IMG/VR virus record: IMGVR_UViG_3300034022_000795
Coordinates: 1-33,004 of that record
DNA length: 33,004 nucleotides
Direction: 5' to 3' (one strand)
DNA from: a virus
In this document: positions 16,212 through 22,783 of the stretch, piece by piece
Numbering within the stretch: position 1 is the stretch's first letter
Layout: every line of letters starts with the position of its first letter
Position numbers and translations under genes: made by a program
Notes under the pieces: model-generated
What the model was told of the DNA's origin: nothing
What the model saw: only the letters and a program-made list of their open reading frames with translations
The model's database searches: none

Positions 16212-16506
16212 CGGTGACTTCCGGTTTAGGTAACTCGACCAAGATGCCGTAATCTTCAGTGTTCACCGGCTCCACGGATATCGGTAACGGAACTTTACCG
16301 TCCAGCCGGTCCCAGATTGCCGCCCAGTATCGGAAGTCACCTTCCAGTGCCATCTTCAAGCCCTTTTGCACCATCGCCCGCAGGAGTTCGGGCTTGGCGT
16401 CCAGCTCCGCTTCAAGGGCGATCTGGAGCGGCTTTTTGGCACTACGGCCAGCGTTGCCGGATACACCTTTGGGCCACGGTTTAAGGTTTGGGTAGTCCGC
16501 TGCCAT
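16180..16506 (-). CDS. putative terminase small subunit (DUF5681-like)
   Basis: This 108-residue protein has the motif 'LKPWPKGVSGNAGRSAKKPL', a version of the 'FKPGQSGNPxGRPK' opening of DUF5681 proteins that commonly precede large-terminase genes. The helical remainder (LLRAMVQKGLKMALEGDFRY) and the acidic C-terminus fit a small DNA-binding adaptor. It overlaps TerL by 32 bases. The small-terminase role comes mainly from position. Confidence 0.6.
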   Translation of the reverse strand: MAADYPNLKPWPKGVSGNAGRSAKKPLQIALEAELDAKPELLRAMVQKGLKMALEGDFRYWAAIWDRLDGKVPLPISVEPVNTEDYGILVELPKPEVTDGEKNITSGD

Positions 16507-16512
16507 GCGTCA

Positions 16513-17247
16513 CTACACTTTCACTGGTTTTAGTGGAGGGTTTAGAAGCGTCCGGGTCGGAGTTGCGCCGCCCCCTCCTGATTGGTTGTCAGGCGTGCCG
16601 CTGTCAGCACTTCGGACGCGTTTTGGATACGGTTGTCTGAGCGGTTCAATCTTCGCTCGCATCTCGTCATCAAGGGGGTAGAAATATTTGTGTTTTGGAG
16701 GCATTTCAGTTCGTACGCAGTCACTCAAGAGACTACAGGGCTTTAGTGTTCCTTTGAATTTTACTTTTCCACTAGGCGTTACGTTCCGGTCATGAACTTG
16801 CTTTTTAGTTTTCAAGTTAAACCATTTTGGAGTTGCGGCTGATGGTCCTGCGTAAATCCAGTTTGATGCCTGATAAATACCTCCATGATGGCTTTCGTGT
16901 GGATCTGCGTACGAAATGACACACCTAAGACCTTTGAATTCTTTTTGAATCATCTTTAGACTGATTCCAAGCATCTTGGATACGGGCCACTCGTGCCGAG
17001 ATAACGCTACTCTTTGTAGTTCACAAAATGACATTTCAGGTAAAAGAAACCTCTTTGCTGAGTGAGAACAGGCTGGTCCAGCACCTACAGAGTAAATTAA
17101 GGCACCGATGTACACGCCACTTTCCCACACCCCGATTTTCGCTGTTTTGCTTACGGGTACAGTCTTGGAGTAATGCCAGTGCTGACAAGCGAACTTTGCT
17201 GCTTCATGCGTGCACCAATCAAGTTTGAGTTCAGGGCGTGAAGACAT
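16513..17247 (-). CDS. Mom-like DNA-modification protein (GNAT-fold)
   Basis: This 244-residue protein has the pattern of the phage Mom family: 'CQHWHYSKTVPVSKTAKIGV', 'WESGVYIGALIYSVGAG', 'MSFCELQRVALSRHEWPVSK', then 'LRCVISYADPHESHHGGIYQ' and 'ASNWIYAG', ending with 'PPKHKYFYPLDDEMRAK'. In phage Mu, Mom adds a bulky group to adenine and blocks restriction enzymes. Related genes in other phages are acyltransferase-like. The ATG at 17,247 is chosen because GGGG lies upstream and the upstream in-frame sequence is shadow. It overlaps the ParB-like gene by 17 bases. Activity and the group added are inferred. The C-terminus has a Gly/Pro-rich tail (SGGGGATPTRTLLNPPL). Confidence 0.72.
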   Translation of the reverse strand: MSSRPELKLDWCTHEAAKFACQHWHYSKTVPVSKTAKIGVWESGVYIGALIYSVGAGPACSHSAKRFLLPEMSFCELQRVALSRHEWPVSKMLGISLKMIQKEFKGLRCVISYADPHESHHGGIYQASNWIYAGPSAATPKWFNLKTKKQVHDRNVTPSGKVKFKGTLKPCSLLSDCVRTEMPPKHKYFYPLDDEMRAKIEPLRQPYPKRVRSADSGTPDNQSGGGGATPTRTLLNPPLKPVKV

Positions 17248-17740
17248 GACCACACCCCGGGCATTCAGTTTTAGCCTTCTCATCAAGCCTGCCTTGATCA
17301 TCAATCGAGCCAGGCTGAAAGTCGGGTGTCAGCAACTCACTCCCCAACCCCTCCACCAACGCATCAATCTCGCTCTCGTTATACCCTGCGGCAGCCGTAT
17401 CAAACTCCTCCGATTGCAACGCCCGCAAGGTCTCAGCCAGCGCCGTGGTATCCCACTCGGCCAGTTCTGCCGTCCGGTTGTCGGCGATAGCGTAAGCGGT
17501 GGCAGCCGATCCAGTGAGTGACGACTCGACCACCTTGATATCGCTCCACCCTAGTTTGACTGCGGCCATGTAGCGACCGTTGCCCGATAGGATGATGCCC
17601 TTGGAGTCGATCACAATCGGGTGTTGCTGCCCAAACTTGCGTAGGCTGGCAACGATCGCGTCAATGTTCCGCTCCCCGTGCTTTCGCAGGTTCGCAGGGT
17701 CTTGAGATATCGAACCGATGGCAACTGTCTTGATCTTCAT
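17231..17740 (-). CDS. ParB-like nuclease-domain protein with cysteine tail
   Basis: This 169-residue protein begins MKIKTVAIGSISQDPANLRK and has the ParB/Spo0J N-terminal motifs: HGERNIDAIVASLRKFGQQH, PIVIDSKGIILSGNGRYMAA (GxGR-like box) and 'ATAYAIADNRTAELAEWD'. It lacks a helix-turn-helix domain and ends in a CPGCGHVFTP half zinc ribbon. Such stand-alone ParB proteins accompany phage methyltransferase and terminase genes. The start at 17,740 follows GGAG. It may act as a DNA-binding or nucleotide-binding partner of the modification genes beside it. Partition is unlikely because no ParA is seen. Confidence 0.7.
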   Translation of the reverse strand: MKIKTVAIGSISQDPANLRKHGERNIDAIVASLRKFGQQHPIVIDSKGIILSGNGRYMAAVKLGWSDIKVVESSLTGSAATAYAIADNRTAELAEWDTTALAETLRALQSEEFDTAAAGYNESEIDALVEGLGSELLTPDFQPGSIDDQGRLDEKAKTECPGCGHVFTP

Positions 17741-17793
17741 GCGTGTCTCCGTAAGTAACCAACGCAACTATCTTACCACCGATCCTACCGAAA

Positions 17794-18291
17794 TCACACA
17801 CCACCTGCCACGGCCGCCCGTGACTGCATGAACTCATGATACTTAGCCACCGCAAACGCCGATCGCTTGTCCGTTGCTCCCCTGAGCAGGTAGAGTGGAT
17901 CACCCTTTTTACCGGACGGCCCGTAGATTGACTCTAAGCCAGCCCTCAGTGTCGCGTCAGTGAGTTTACCACCGGCGGTGATCCATTGACCGTAATCACG
18001 CCGAGTGTAGACGGTGAGCGGTATTTGCTCGTACTCGGCTGTAACTTTCACCATGCCGATAAACTGGCTGGTAGCATCCGATGACTTCCCGAATTGATAA
18101 GAAATAAAATCTTCAATCGCAATCTCGCAGTGCCTAGCCCATCCGGATCGCAACGTTCGGCGAAGTTCGTCGTTACAGATTTTGTCAGCCGACATGATAT
18201 TTGGCAATTTGATATTGGCCGTGCCAACGATCGGTCCGATAATGCAGATTCCAGAATGCGTGCTGCCGGGGTCGATGCCGATGATTGTCAT
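17794..18291 (-). CDS. RuvC-like Holliday-junction resolvase
   Basis: This 165-residue protein begins MTIIGIDPGSTHSGICIIGP (first catalytic Asp7). It has CEIAIEDFISY (catalytic Glu) and ends with ATDKRSAFAVAKYHEFM, where the late acidic residue and helix of RuvC-fold nucleases lie. It would cut branched DNA made during replication or recombination so that concatemers can be packaged. The start at 18,291 overlaps the upstream stop as ATGA; a longer upstream reading shadows the neighbour. Length is normal for phage RuvC-like enzymes. Confidence 0.78.
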   Translation of the reverse strand: MTIIGIDPGSTHSGICIIGPIVGTANIKLPNIMSADKICNDELRRTLRSGWARHCEIAIEDFISYQFGKSSDATSQFIGMVKVTAEYEQIPLTVYTRRDYGQWITAGGKLTDATLRAGLESIYGPSGKKGDPLYLLRGATDKRSAFAVAKYHEFMQSRAAVAGGV

Positions 18292-18608
18292 GCGTCTGAC
18301 TCCTCTACTCGACTGATTTCCCAATCGAGATATTGCCGTGCTTTTTTGAGATCCTGCAACTCGCACCCTTTGTACGGTGCTCGCATGACATATTTGAGGA
18401 TGTTGCCACGATTAAACGTCTCGTGAGCACAGATCTCGATTGGTTCGATGCCGCTCGGATGGCTTGTGTAGTGCTTTGGATGTTTGATCGGGTCGTCTTT
18501 GACTAACGTGTAGTGAGTCGGATTTGATCCGGTCGTTTTCTCGCGTTCAAGGTGGCTGGTGATTTCAGCCCCGAAAGCCGACGAAAGTGCGTCTAGGTGC
18601 GATGTCAT
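18288..18608 (-). CDS. DUF3310 family protein
   Basis: This 106-residue protein has the DUF3310 signature 'IKHPKHYTSHPSGIEPIEIC', 'FNRGNILKYVMRAPYKG' and 'LQDLKKARQYLDWEISR'. These proteins are common in phages and are sometimes annotated as nucleotide-kinase-like, but their biochemical role is not firmly known. It is coupled by four-base overlaps to both neighbours, so it belongs to the DNA-metabolism part of the operon. Confidence 0.78.
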   Translation of the reverse strand: MTSHLDALSSAFGAEITSHLEREKTTGSNPTHYTLVKDDPIKHPKHYTSHPSGIEPIEICAHETFNRGNILKYVMRAPYKGCELQDLKKARQYLDWEISRVEESDA

Positions 18609-18934
18609 GCGATCGGCCTCCAGTGAGTGACGATCCAGTCCTGCGGGTCCAAGTCTTCCTCGAAACAGACCATAGCTTGTTTGTCGGTGCTCCAGTGCCA
18701 GTCGCCACCCTTAGACCAGCACCAGTCTGAATACTTTTCCGGTTCGGCTTCACGAGTGGCCAGGAATTCGAATCCTTCGGTAGTCCTGATCACGATCAGG
18801 TCGTAAGGCGGCGGCAGTTTGTCGGGCGAGCCGTCCAGGGTGATCCACACCGGCGTCATCAGGTTGTAGACCGTCAATGCCGCAGCCTTGGCCTCGCCGT
18901 GCTCTAGGCTGGCGATAAAATCAAGCGGTGTCAT
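18605..18934 (-). CDS. DUF551-like protein
   Basis: This 109-residue protein (MTPLDFIASLEHGEAKAAAL) ends 'WSTDKQAMVCFEEDLDPQDW', then IVTHWRPIA. The 'W-(short)-VTHW-P' ending preceded by 'PPYDLIVIRTTEGFEFLATR' resembles DUF551, a small phage domain of unknown function. The start at 18,934 is fixed by its ATGA overlap with the preceding small gene. Longer readings upstream are shadows. Confidence 0.55.
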   Translation of the reverse strand: MTPLDFIASLEHGEAKAAALTVYNLMTPVWITLDGSPDKLPPPYDLIVIRTTEGFEFLATREAEPEKYSDWCWSKGGDWHWSTDKQAMVCFEEDLDPQDWIVTHWRPIA

Positions 18935-19050
18935 CTTCCTCGCCTCCACTCTGCCCATGTATCCATCGCCTCTGAATAGCAGCACCTTGCCACCACCAGC
19001 AGCATCAAGCCCGTGAACGGGAATAGGAGCATCTCGAATATTTCTGTCAT
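18931..19050 (-). CDS. 39-residue single-span membrane protein
   Basis: This short gene (MTEIFEMLLFPFTGLMLLVV, then ARCCYSEAMDTWAEWRRGR) has one hydrophobic segment and a charged tail. The start at 19,050 and the stop at 18,931 both form ATGA overlaps with the flanking genes, which is strong support for a real gene despite its size. The function is unknown. Confidence 0.55.
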   Translation of the reverse strand: MTEIFEMLLFPFTGLMLLVVARCCYSEAMDTWAEWRRGR

Positions 19051-19289
19051 GCTGTGCATCGTGCCGAAGCCTCCTGTAGGGGTGAAAAGTCTGCCAATTG
19101 TGCGTCCAAGTGGCACATCCACTTGAGATCACGTGCGAATTGCAACAGGTCGGCATCGTTCGGCTTGTCTAAAACAAACCAAGCCAGATTGCCGCGGCGG
19201 ATGAAAAGTATCTCGGTCCGTTGTGAGCGGGGGTCCAGATAGGCTGAAAAACGCTCGTAACCGATCTTTTTATCGAGTACCGTTTGCAA
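19047..19289 (-). CDS. uncharacterised 80-residue protein with uncertain start
   Basis: The protein reads LQTVLDKKIGYERFSAYLDP followed by 'RTEILFIRRGNLAWFVLDKP'. The best visible start is a TTG at 19,289 with GAGG six bases upstream. The same frame stays open upstream with plausible protein sequence (NPLISLFALENDRHFRSETL) but without ATG, GTG or TTG, so the N-terminus may be longer if a rare start is used. A perfect 8-bp hairpin (19,300-19,319) lies just before the TTG. The family is not recognised. Confidence 0.45.
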   Translation of the reverse strand: MQTVLDKKIGYERFSAYLDPRSQRTEILFIRRGNLAWFVLDKPNDADLLQFARDLKWMCHLDAQLADFSPLQEASARCTA

Positions 19290-19299
19290 CGCTTCCCTC

Positions 19300-19319
19300 A
19301 GCGAAACAAGCGTTTCGCT
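19300..19319 (-). promoter_or_regulatory. intercistronic hairpin before a TTG start
   Basis: AGCGAAAC pairs perfectly with GTTTCGCT around a four-base loop. The hairpin stands directly upstream of the GAGG ribosome site of the TTG-start gene, so it could limit or expose that site. No T-run follows, so it is not a terminator. Confidence 0.45.
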
Positions 19320-19357
19320 GCGAAAGTGTCGATCGTTTTCCAGCGCAAATAGGCTGA

Positions 19358-19762
19358 TCAGGGGATTGTCGATAGTAGTCTGTCCCTCACGTCTAGTTCG
19401 AGTGTGTCTACAGCGTCTGGGTCGTTCAGGACCGCGTCCTCACCGTATCTCGCAACCGCAGCTGCGTCATATGCCGCAGCCGCTTCCTTGGCCGTGTAGT
19501 AGCCGTACCGATGATTCCCGTTGCCGACATGGACGCCAAACGATCGGTGTGACCTGCAATAACTGATGCCAATCGTCCCGCCGCTTCTGATTTTGTGCTG
19601 CTGGTGATGCTCAACGATCGTCCCTAGCGCACTGATCAGTTCGCCGCTCCCTGGCACCTCGGCATCAAGGTCCCGATCGTCTGGGAAGGTGCTGTCAGGG
19701 TTCTCGCTTTTATACTGGCGAACGATCGCGATACGCTTGTTTGTCAGGGTGGCGAGGGTCAT
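19358..19762 (-). CDS. AP2-domain DNA-binding protein
   Basis: This 134-residue protein has an AP2/ERF-like domain in its second half: 'IGISYCRSHRSFGVHVGNGN', then 'HRYGYYTAKEAAAAYDAAAV' and 'ARYGEDAVLN'. The G-F-x-T-x-x-x-A-A-x-A-Y-D-x-A-A pattern with A-x-L-N at the end is diagnostic of the fold, here with 'YYTAKEAAAAYDAAA'. In phages AP2 domains are often fused to HNH nucleases. Here it follows an HNH gene with a four-base overlap (start 19,762). It probably provides sequence recognition. Confidence 0.7.
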   Translation of the reverse strand: MTLATLTNKRIAIVRQYKSENPDSTFPDDRDLDAEVPGSGELISALGTIVEHHQQHKIRSGGTIGISYCRSHRSFGVHVGNGNHRYGYYTAKEAAAAYDAAAVARYGEDAVLNDPDAVDTLELDVRDRLLSTIP

Positions 19763-20220
19763 GACTTGACTCCGTTGCAAATCGATTTCAACCCGTCAGA
19801 ATTCTTGACCGATCGAATGTATTCTTCAACCGTTAATGTGCCCCTTTGTCGATTGTGTGCGGAGCACTCAATCATGCAGTTTTCTATGGTCAAGCCTCCT
19901 CCGCTAGACTTAGAGACGATGTGGCCGCAATCAACCTCATTGCTGCATTGCCCTTTCCCCCTTCCGCTCCAAAAGCAATACTTGCCGTGTTTTATGGCAA
20001 CTTCTACCTTGATCTTTGTGTCTGTGCTCTTTCTATAAGCCATACGATGTCGGAGTATTTCATCAATCGAAAACGGAAATACACTGCTTTTGAATTCGTG
20101 TACCCACTCACGCATTACGGCAGCCGCCATTTCAATGCGTTCAAATTCACTATTGAAGTCCGCGCCTCCAAGACGACTTTGGCGAATAGCGATATATAGC
20201 TTTAACTCATCAAATGTCAT
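19759..20220 (-). CDS. HNH endonuclease
   Basis: This 153-residue protein has the HNH core 'CSNEVDCGHIVSKSSGGGLT' followed by 'IENCMIECSAHNRQRGTLTV', with Cys pairs before and after for a structural zinc and H-I-V/N/H catalytic positions. The N-terminal half is helical. The start at 20,220 is fixed by the ATGA overlap with the methyltransferase gene. Phage HNH enzymes act in packaging or as homing nucleases. The neighbouring AP2 gene favours a site-specific nuclease. Confidence 0.75.
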   Translation of the reverse strand: MTFDELKLYIAIRQSRLGGADFNSEFERIEMAAAVMREWVHEFKSSVFPFSIDEILRHRMAYRKSTDTKIKVEVAIKHGKYCFWSGRGKGQCSNEVDCGHIVSKSSGGGLTIENCMIECSAHNRQRGTLTVEEYIRSVKNSDGLKSICNGVKS

Positions 20221-21623
20221 TGGATGCACCCTTTCAGACGTTTGTCTGCAATTGAAGCGTACCGCTCGTTTAATTCAATCCCGATATATTTTCGGCCTAC
20301 TGATAGTGCCGCAACGCCTGTCGTACCAGACCCATTAAACGGGTCGATGATCAGGTCGCCCGGAATACTAGCGCACTCAACAATTGCTGAAACTAAATCA
20401 AGCGGCAGTTGTGTTGGGAACTCTGGAACCCGCTCATTGCATGTTTGAGTTAATCGAGGAATCATCCATACGTCGTCCCAAACCTTCCCTGCTGGATTGG
20501 CACGCTTATCATTATATTTCGTCTGCCTGTCTGATGGTCTGCTAACAGATTTGGCGTTGAATATGAAGTTCTTGGGATCTCGAACGCAATAAAATATGTG
20601 CCTGCTAGTTCGGTTGAATTTTTCGGCACAATTCACGCCAAAGGTTTCGTACCACTTAATCCAGTTGCGGATGGTTAATCCTTTTGATTTCAGCAGTACA
20701 CCATATTCGGCAGCATACTCATCGCCGATCATCACCCACAAGCTGCCATCGTCCGTCAGGCAATTGATTGAACGAGTTATCCAGCCATCTACCCATGCCA
20801 TGTAATCGGTCGGTTTAAGTGAATCGGTTTTTTTTCCGTTACCGTAGTCAATCCCGATATTGTACGGGGGGTCAGCAAATATCAATCTTGATTTGGGCCA
20901 GTCGCTGGCGATTGCGTCTAGCCCTTCGTAAACGTCCACGTTTAACACTGACCATTTGGGTGAATCTTCTTTTATTGCCTCTTCCTCGGATTGCTGGGCT
21001 GCTCGCTCGAGATCTTGCAGTTTCTCCTCACGTTTGACGACCATCTTGGCCTGCGAAATAGTCAGCTTACCCTTTTCAATCTGCTCGATCAGGTCGGTTC
21101 GGCCCGCCTTAACAAGGTCGTCCGCCTGCTTAATGTAGGTTCGGTTCGTTCCCGCCGCTGTCGCCCGGTAGTGGTCGGTTAGAGCTGTAGTGTCTTTAGG
21201 TTTAATCGGTACAATTAATTGTACCGATTTATTTTGCTCCCGGACCTCATTAGTTGGTCTAGCGTTCTCTGGCCGCTCCCGTTTTGCTTCGGCGATAGCA
21301 GTTACCGTGGCGTTGTACTGATCGTCAAGAGTCTTGCGCTTGGCATCTGCAATGGCGGCCTGCGAGCTATTCAAGTGTCGCCTTTGAAAGTTCAGCGACC
21401 ACACCAACGACAGGGCTTCATGCAGTGTCCCGCTGAACGTCTCGAAACGTGGCAAAACGCCAGCCGCCTGACACGCTTGGAAGCGATTGCGACCGTCAAG
21501 AATAGCGCCCTCGTATACCAGTATGGATGATTTTAAGCCGTTAGATTTGATATCACTTGCAAGCGACGACAGGCTATCGCTATCAAGCATCGGAAATATA
21601 TTGGCAATTGAGTGAAATTCCAT
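20217..21623 (-). CDS. ParB-domain / DNA methyltransferase fusion
   Basis: This 468-residue protein has an N-terminal ParB-like domain (SLSSLASDIKSNGLKSSILV, then ILDGRNRFQAC at 41-51), a charged helical linker (about 115-220), and a beta-class amino-methyltransferase: catalytic DPPYNIGIDYGNG at 251, then the AdoMet motif IIDPFNGSGTTGVAA near 425-440 and YIGIELNERY after it. DPPY makes N6-adenine or N4-cytosine methylation likely. The order (catalytic motif first) is the beta class. The gene starts as TAATG after csrA. It would methylate phage DNA, protecting it or marking replicated DNA. The fusion is known in phages. A perfect 26-bp palindrome lies within the linker codons. Confidence 0.87.
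   Translation of the reverse strand: MEFHSIANIFPMLDSDSLSSLASDIKSNGLKSSILVYEGAILDGRNRFQACQAAGVLPRFETFSGTLHEALSLVWSLNFQRRHLNSSQAAIADAKRKTLDDQYNATVTAIAEAKRERPENARPTNEVREQNKSVQLIVPIKPKDTTALTDHYRATAAGTNRTYIKQADDLVKAGRTDLIEQIEKGKLTISQAKMVVKREEKLQDLERAAQQSEEEAIKEDSPKWSVLNVDVYEGLDAIASDWPKSRLIFADPPYNIGIDYGNGKKTDSLKPTDYMAWVDGWITRSINCLTDDGSLWVMIGDEYAAEYGVLLKSKGLTIRNWIKWYETFGVNCAEKFNRTSRHIFYCVRDPKNFIFNAKSVSRPSDRQTKYNDKRANPAGKVWDDVWMIPRLTQTCNERVPEFPTQLPLDLVSAIVECASIPGDLIIDPFNGSGTTGVAALSVGRKYIGIELNERYASIADKRLKGCIQ
21204..21229. repeat. perfect 26-bp palindrome inside the ParB-methyltransferase gene
   Basis: The half-site is AATCGGTACAATT followed by its exact reverse complement, with no spacer. It encodes residues around 131-140 (SVQLIVPI) of the fusion protein, between the two domains. 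Perfect length and an AT centre suggest a DNA-binding site or cruciform rather than a terminator. No other copy was noticed in the window. Confidence 0.6.
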
Positions 21624-21811
21624 TAGCTTTTAACGCTTTCGCTACGTTGCTTCTTTTCCCACACTTCCCGCCGATCGACAATGACCGCCGGTGGAGCCGT
21701 GAAGCCTAACTTGACCGCACCATTCCGAGCCTCAGCCACGATGACCGTGACCGTGTAACCGTTGATTGTGATGATGATCTCTTCGTTGACATTCCGTTTT
21801 AGCACTAGCAT
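21623..21811 (-). CDS. csrA: CsrA-family RNA-binding regulator
   Basis: This 62-residue protein, MLVLKRNVNEEIIITINGYT, aligns with CsrA throughout. Leu4 and Arg6 of the first strand match the RNA-contacting residues, 'VTVIVAEARNGAVKLGFTAP' matches strands 3-4, and 'PAVIVDRREVWEKKQ' matches the VxVHREEIY end (Arg47 equivalent to Arg44). CsrA binds GGA in RNA leaders and usually blocks ribosomes. The ATG at 21,811 has an ideal GGAGG site. It is unusual in a phage, and stands directly before the ParB-methyltransferase gene (TAATG junction). It probably regulates phage or host mRNAs. An ATGGAGG at its own ribosome site suggests self-repression. Confidence 0.88.
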   Translation of the reverse strand: MLVLKRNVNEEIIITINGYTVTVIVAEARNGAVKLGFTAPPAVIVDRREVWEKKQRSESVKS

Positions 21812-21819
21812 CGGTGTAA

Positions 21820-21862
21820 CCTCCATGTTGAGTGAGTGCCGGGGGTGTATGAGGCCCCCGGC
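21820..21862 (-). promoter_or_regulatory. csrA leader: GGA-bearing ribosome site and GC-rich hairpin
   Basis: The minus strand carries a perfect hairpin GCCGGGGG/CCCCCGGC (21,838-21,862, nine-base loop CCTCATACA), followed by ATGGAGG (21,820-21,826). The second element holds both the ribosome site and an A-N-G-G-A motif recognised by CsrA proteins. The hairpin loop contains CCTC, which could pair with GAGG of the ribosome site. Autoregulation is inferred. Confidence 0.5.
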
Positions 21863-21952
21863 GCGAGTGTGATTGGTCAACTCCCCTTTAGCCCAAGTGA
21901 CCTTGCCCGGCTGGTGCCGGATAAACAGGATCGGAATCAACTAATCAGGAGT

Positions 21953-22146
21953 TTGTCAGCAGGGTGGATTTACCCCCTGACAAGCCGCTGGCAGGAATCG
22001 AACCTGCCCGGGGGGTTTAGTGCCCCTCAGACCACTTAACGGCGGATGCAGCCCCGCTTGGTAATCGCTCAGGTCCCAGCCCCGATCGTCCTGCCCCCAC
22101 GACAGGGCGGGTGGTAAGGATTCCACCGGACACAATTACCACCGCC
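21953..22146 (-). ncRNA. structured leader / candidate RNA upstream of csrA, with tRNA-like element
   Basis: This 194-base stretch between supported genes has no credible ORF but strong paired segments on the minus strand. There is a 41-base hairpin (22,106-22,146; GGCG-GTGGTAA pairs with TTACCAC-CCGCC, one bulge), the tRNA-like element at 21,983-22,043, and a second hairpin at 21,953-21,983 (TTGTCAG/CTGACAA, inner GGG/CCC). Several GGA triplets lie in loops or between stems (for example GGTGGAATCC in the first loop). It may be a leader acting on csrA, a decoy RNA, or a processed phage RNA. I recognise no Rfam family. Confidence 0.4.
21983..22043 (-). tRNA. degenerate tRNA-like element with CTA in the anticodon position
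   Basis: On the minus strand a canonical T-arm (GCAGG TTCGATT CCTGC) is followed by AGCGGC, which pairs with GCCGTT at the 5' end (one G-T pair). A GGGG/CCCC stem holds a seven-base loop CACTAAA, which would present CTA (amber-reading), though the usual T33 is A. The D-arm is reduced to TTA-AGTGGTC-TGA or missing. No CCA is encoded. The total is about 61 bases. It could be a decayed tRNA, a suppressor-like tRNA or a structural mimic. Confidence 0.35.
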
Positions 22147-22185
22147 TAGAAATCGGAGCAAAGATGGCGGCTAACGGGACTGATC

Positions 22186-22536
22186 TTATGTCAACTGTTC
22201 CGGGTGGGCTGTCCAGTGACGACCTGCCTGGGACTCTTCGACCAAAAACTCGTTCCCATCCTTGTCAGAACCGAGCGAAACAATGCGGTCGTAAGGGTGG
22301 TGATTCATCGCCCGCACGATCGCAGCTGGGTCAGCGTCAGGGTCGGCAGCCAGGTTGCGAGCCAGAGCCAGTGCGGCCTCTTTGCGTGAATAGTCAAGGC
22401 CGAACTTGTACTTGCCAGCACGCTCAGGCATCATGCTGATCAGGGTGATTTCGGCCATGTTGAATTTCAATTCACGGGCGGCCAGAAATGTTTCGGCGGC
22501 TGTAAACAGTGGTGCCGTCATTGTTGCGGTGGTCAT
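22186..22536 (-). CDS. uncharacterised phage protein
   Basis: This 116-residue protein begins MTTATMTAPLFTAAETFLAA. It is followed by 'ELKFNMAEITLISMMPERAG' and 'YKFGLDYSRKEAALALARNL', with an acidic Ala/Asp region. It is translationally coupled to the gene before it by ATGA (22,533-22,536). It lies between the SSB-like gene and csrA in the early part of the operon. I do not recognise its family. Confidence 0.5.
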   Translation of the reverse strand: MTTATMTAPLFTAAETFLAARELKFNMAEITLISMMPERAGKYKFGLDYSRKEAALALARNLAADPDADPAAIVRAMNHHPYDRIVSLGSDKDGNEFLVEESQAGRHWTAHPEQLT

Positions 22537-22742
22537 GATTGCACCTCGTCCGAGCCGTTAACGTACGATTGAAATGGGATGCGGTCCGGTGTCTTACTTT
22601 CCATCCACCGCCATTGCCACCGTACGTCAGTCATGGCTCGCGAGACTAATTCAGGATCGGTCTTAGGCTCGTCGATTGCCATTTGGACGCGCTGTGATAA
22701 GCGGTCGATCTCAGTTTTTAGCAGCTCTAAATCAGTGTTCAA
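22533..22742 (-). CDS. small coiled-coil protein, unknown
   Basis: This 69-residue protein (MNTDLELLKTEIDRLSQRVQ) has an N-terminal coiled-coil helix followed by a tryptophan-rich stretch (VRWQWRWMESKTP). The preceding gap has a hairpin exposing GGA (22,784-22,805). It shares ATGA with the next gene. The function is unknown. Confidence 0.5.
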   Translation of the reverse strand: MNTDLELLKTEIDRLSQRVQMAIDEPKTDPELVSRAMTDVRWQWRWMESKTPDRIPFQSYVNGSDEVQS

Positions 22743-22783
22743 TTTACTTACCTTTCAAGGTGGTGTGTGAAACAAAGTCCTAA

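Noticed and set aside
17231-17740. Plasmid-style partition system from the ParB-like gene
   Set aside because: No ParA, no helix-turn-helix domain, and the setting is a DNA-modification/packaging operon.
21983-22160. tmRNA
   Set aside because: The T-arm is present, but no tag reading frame, no 5' acceptor match or alanine-type G-U pair, and the length is far too short.
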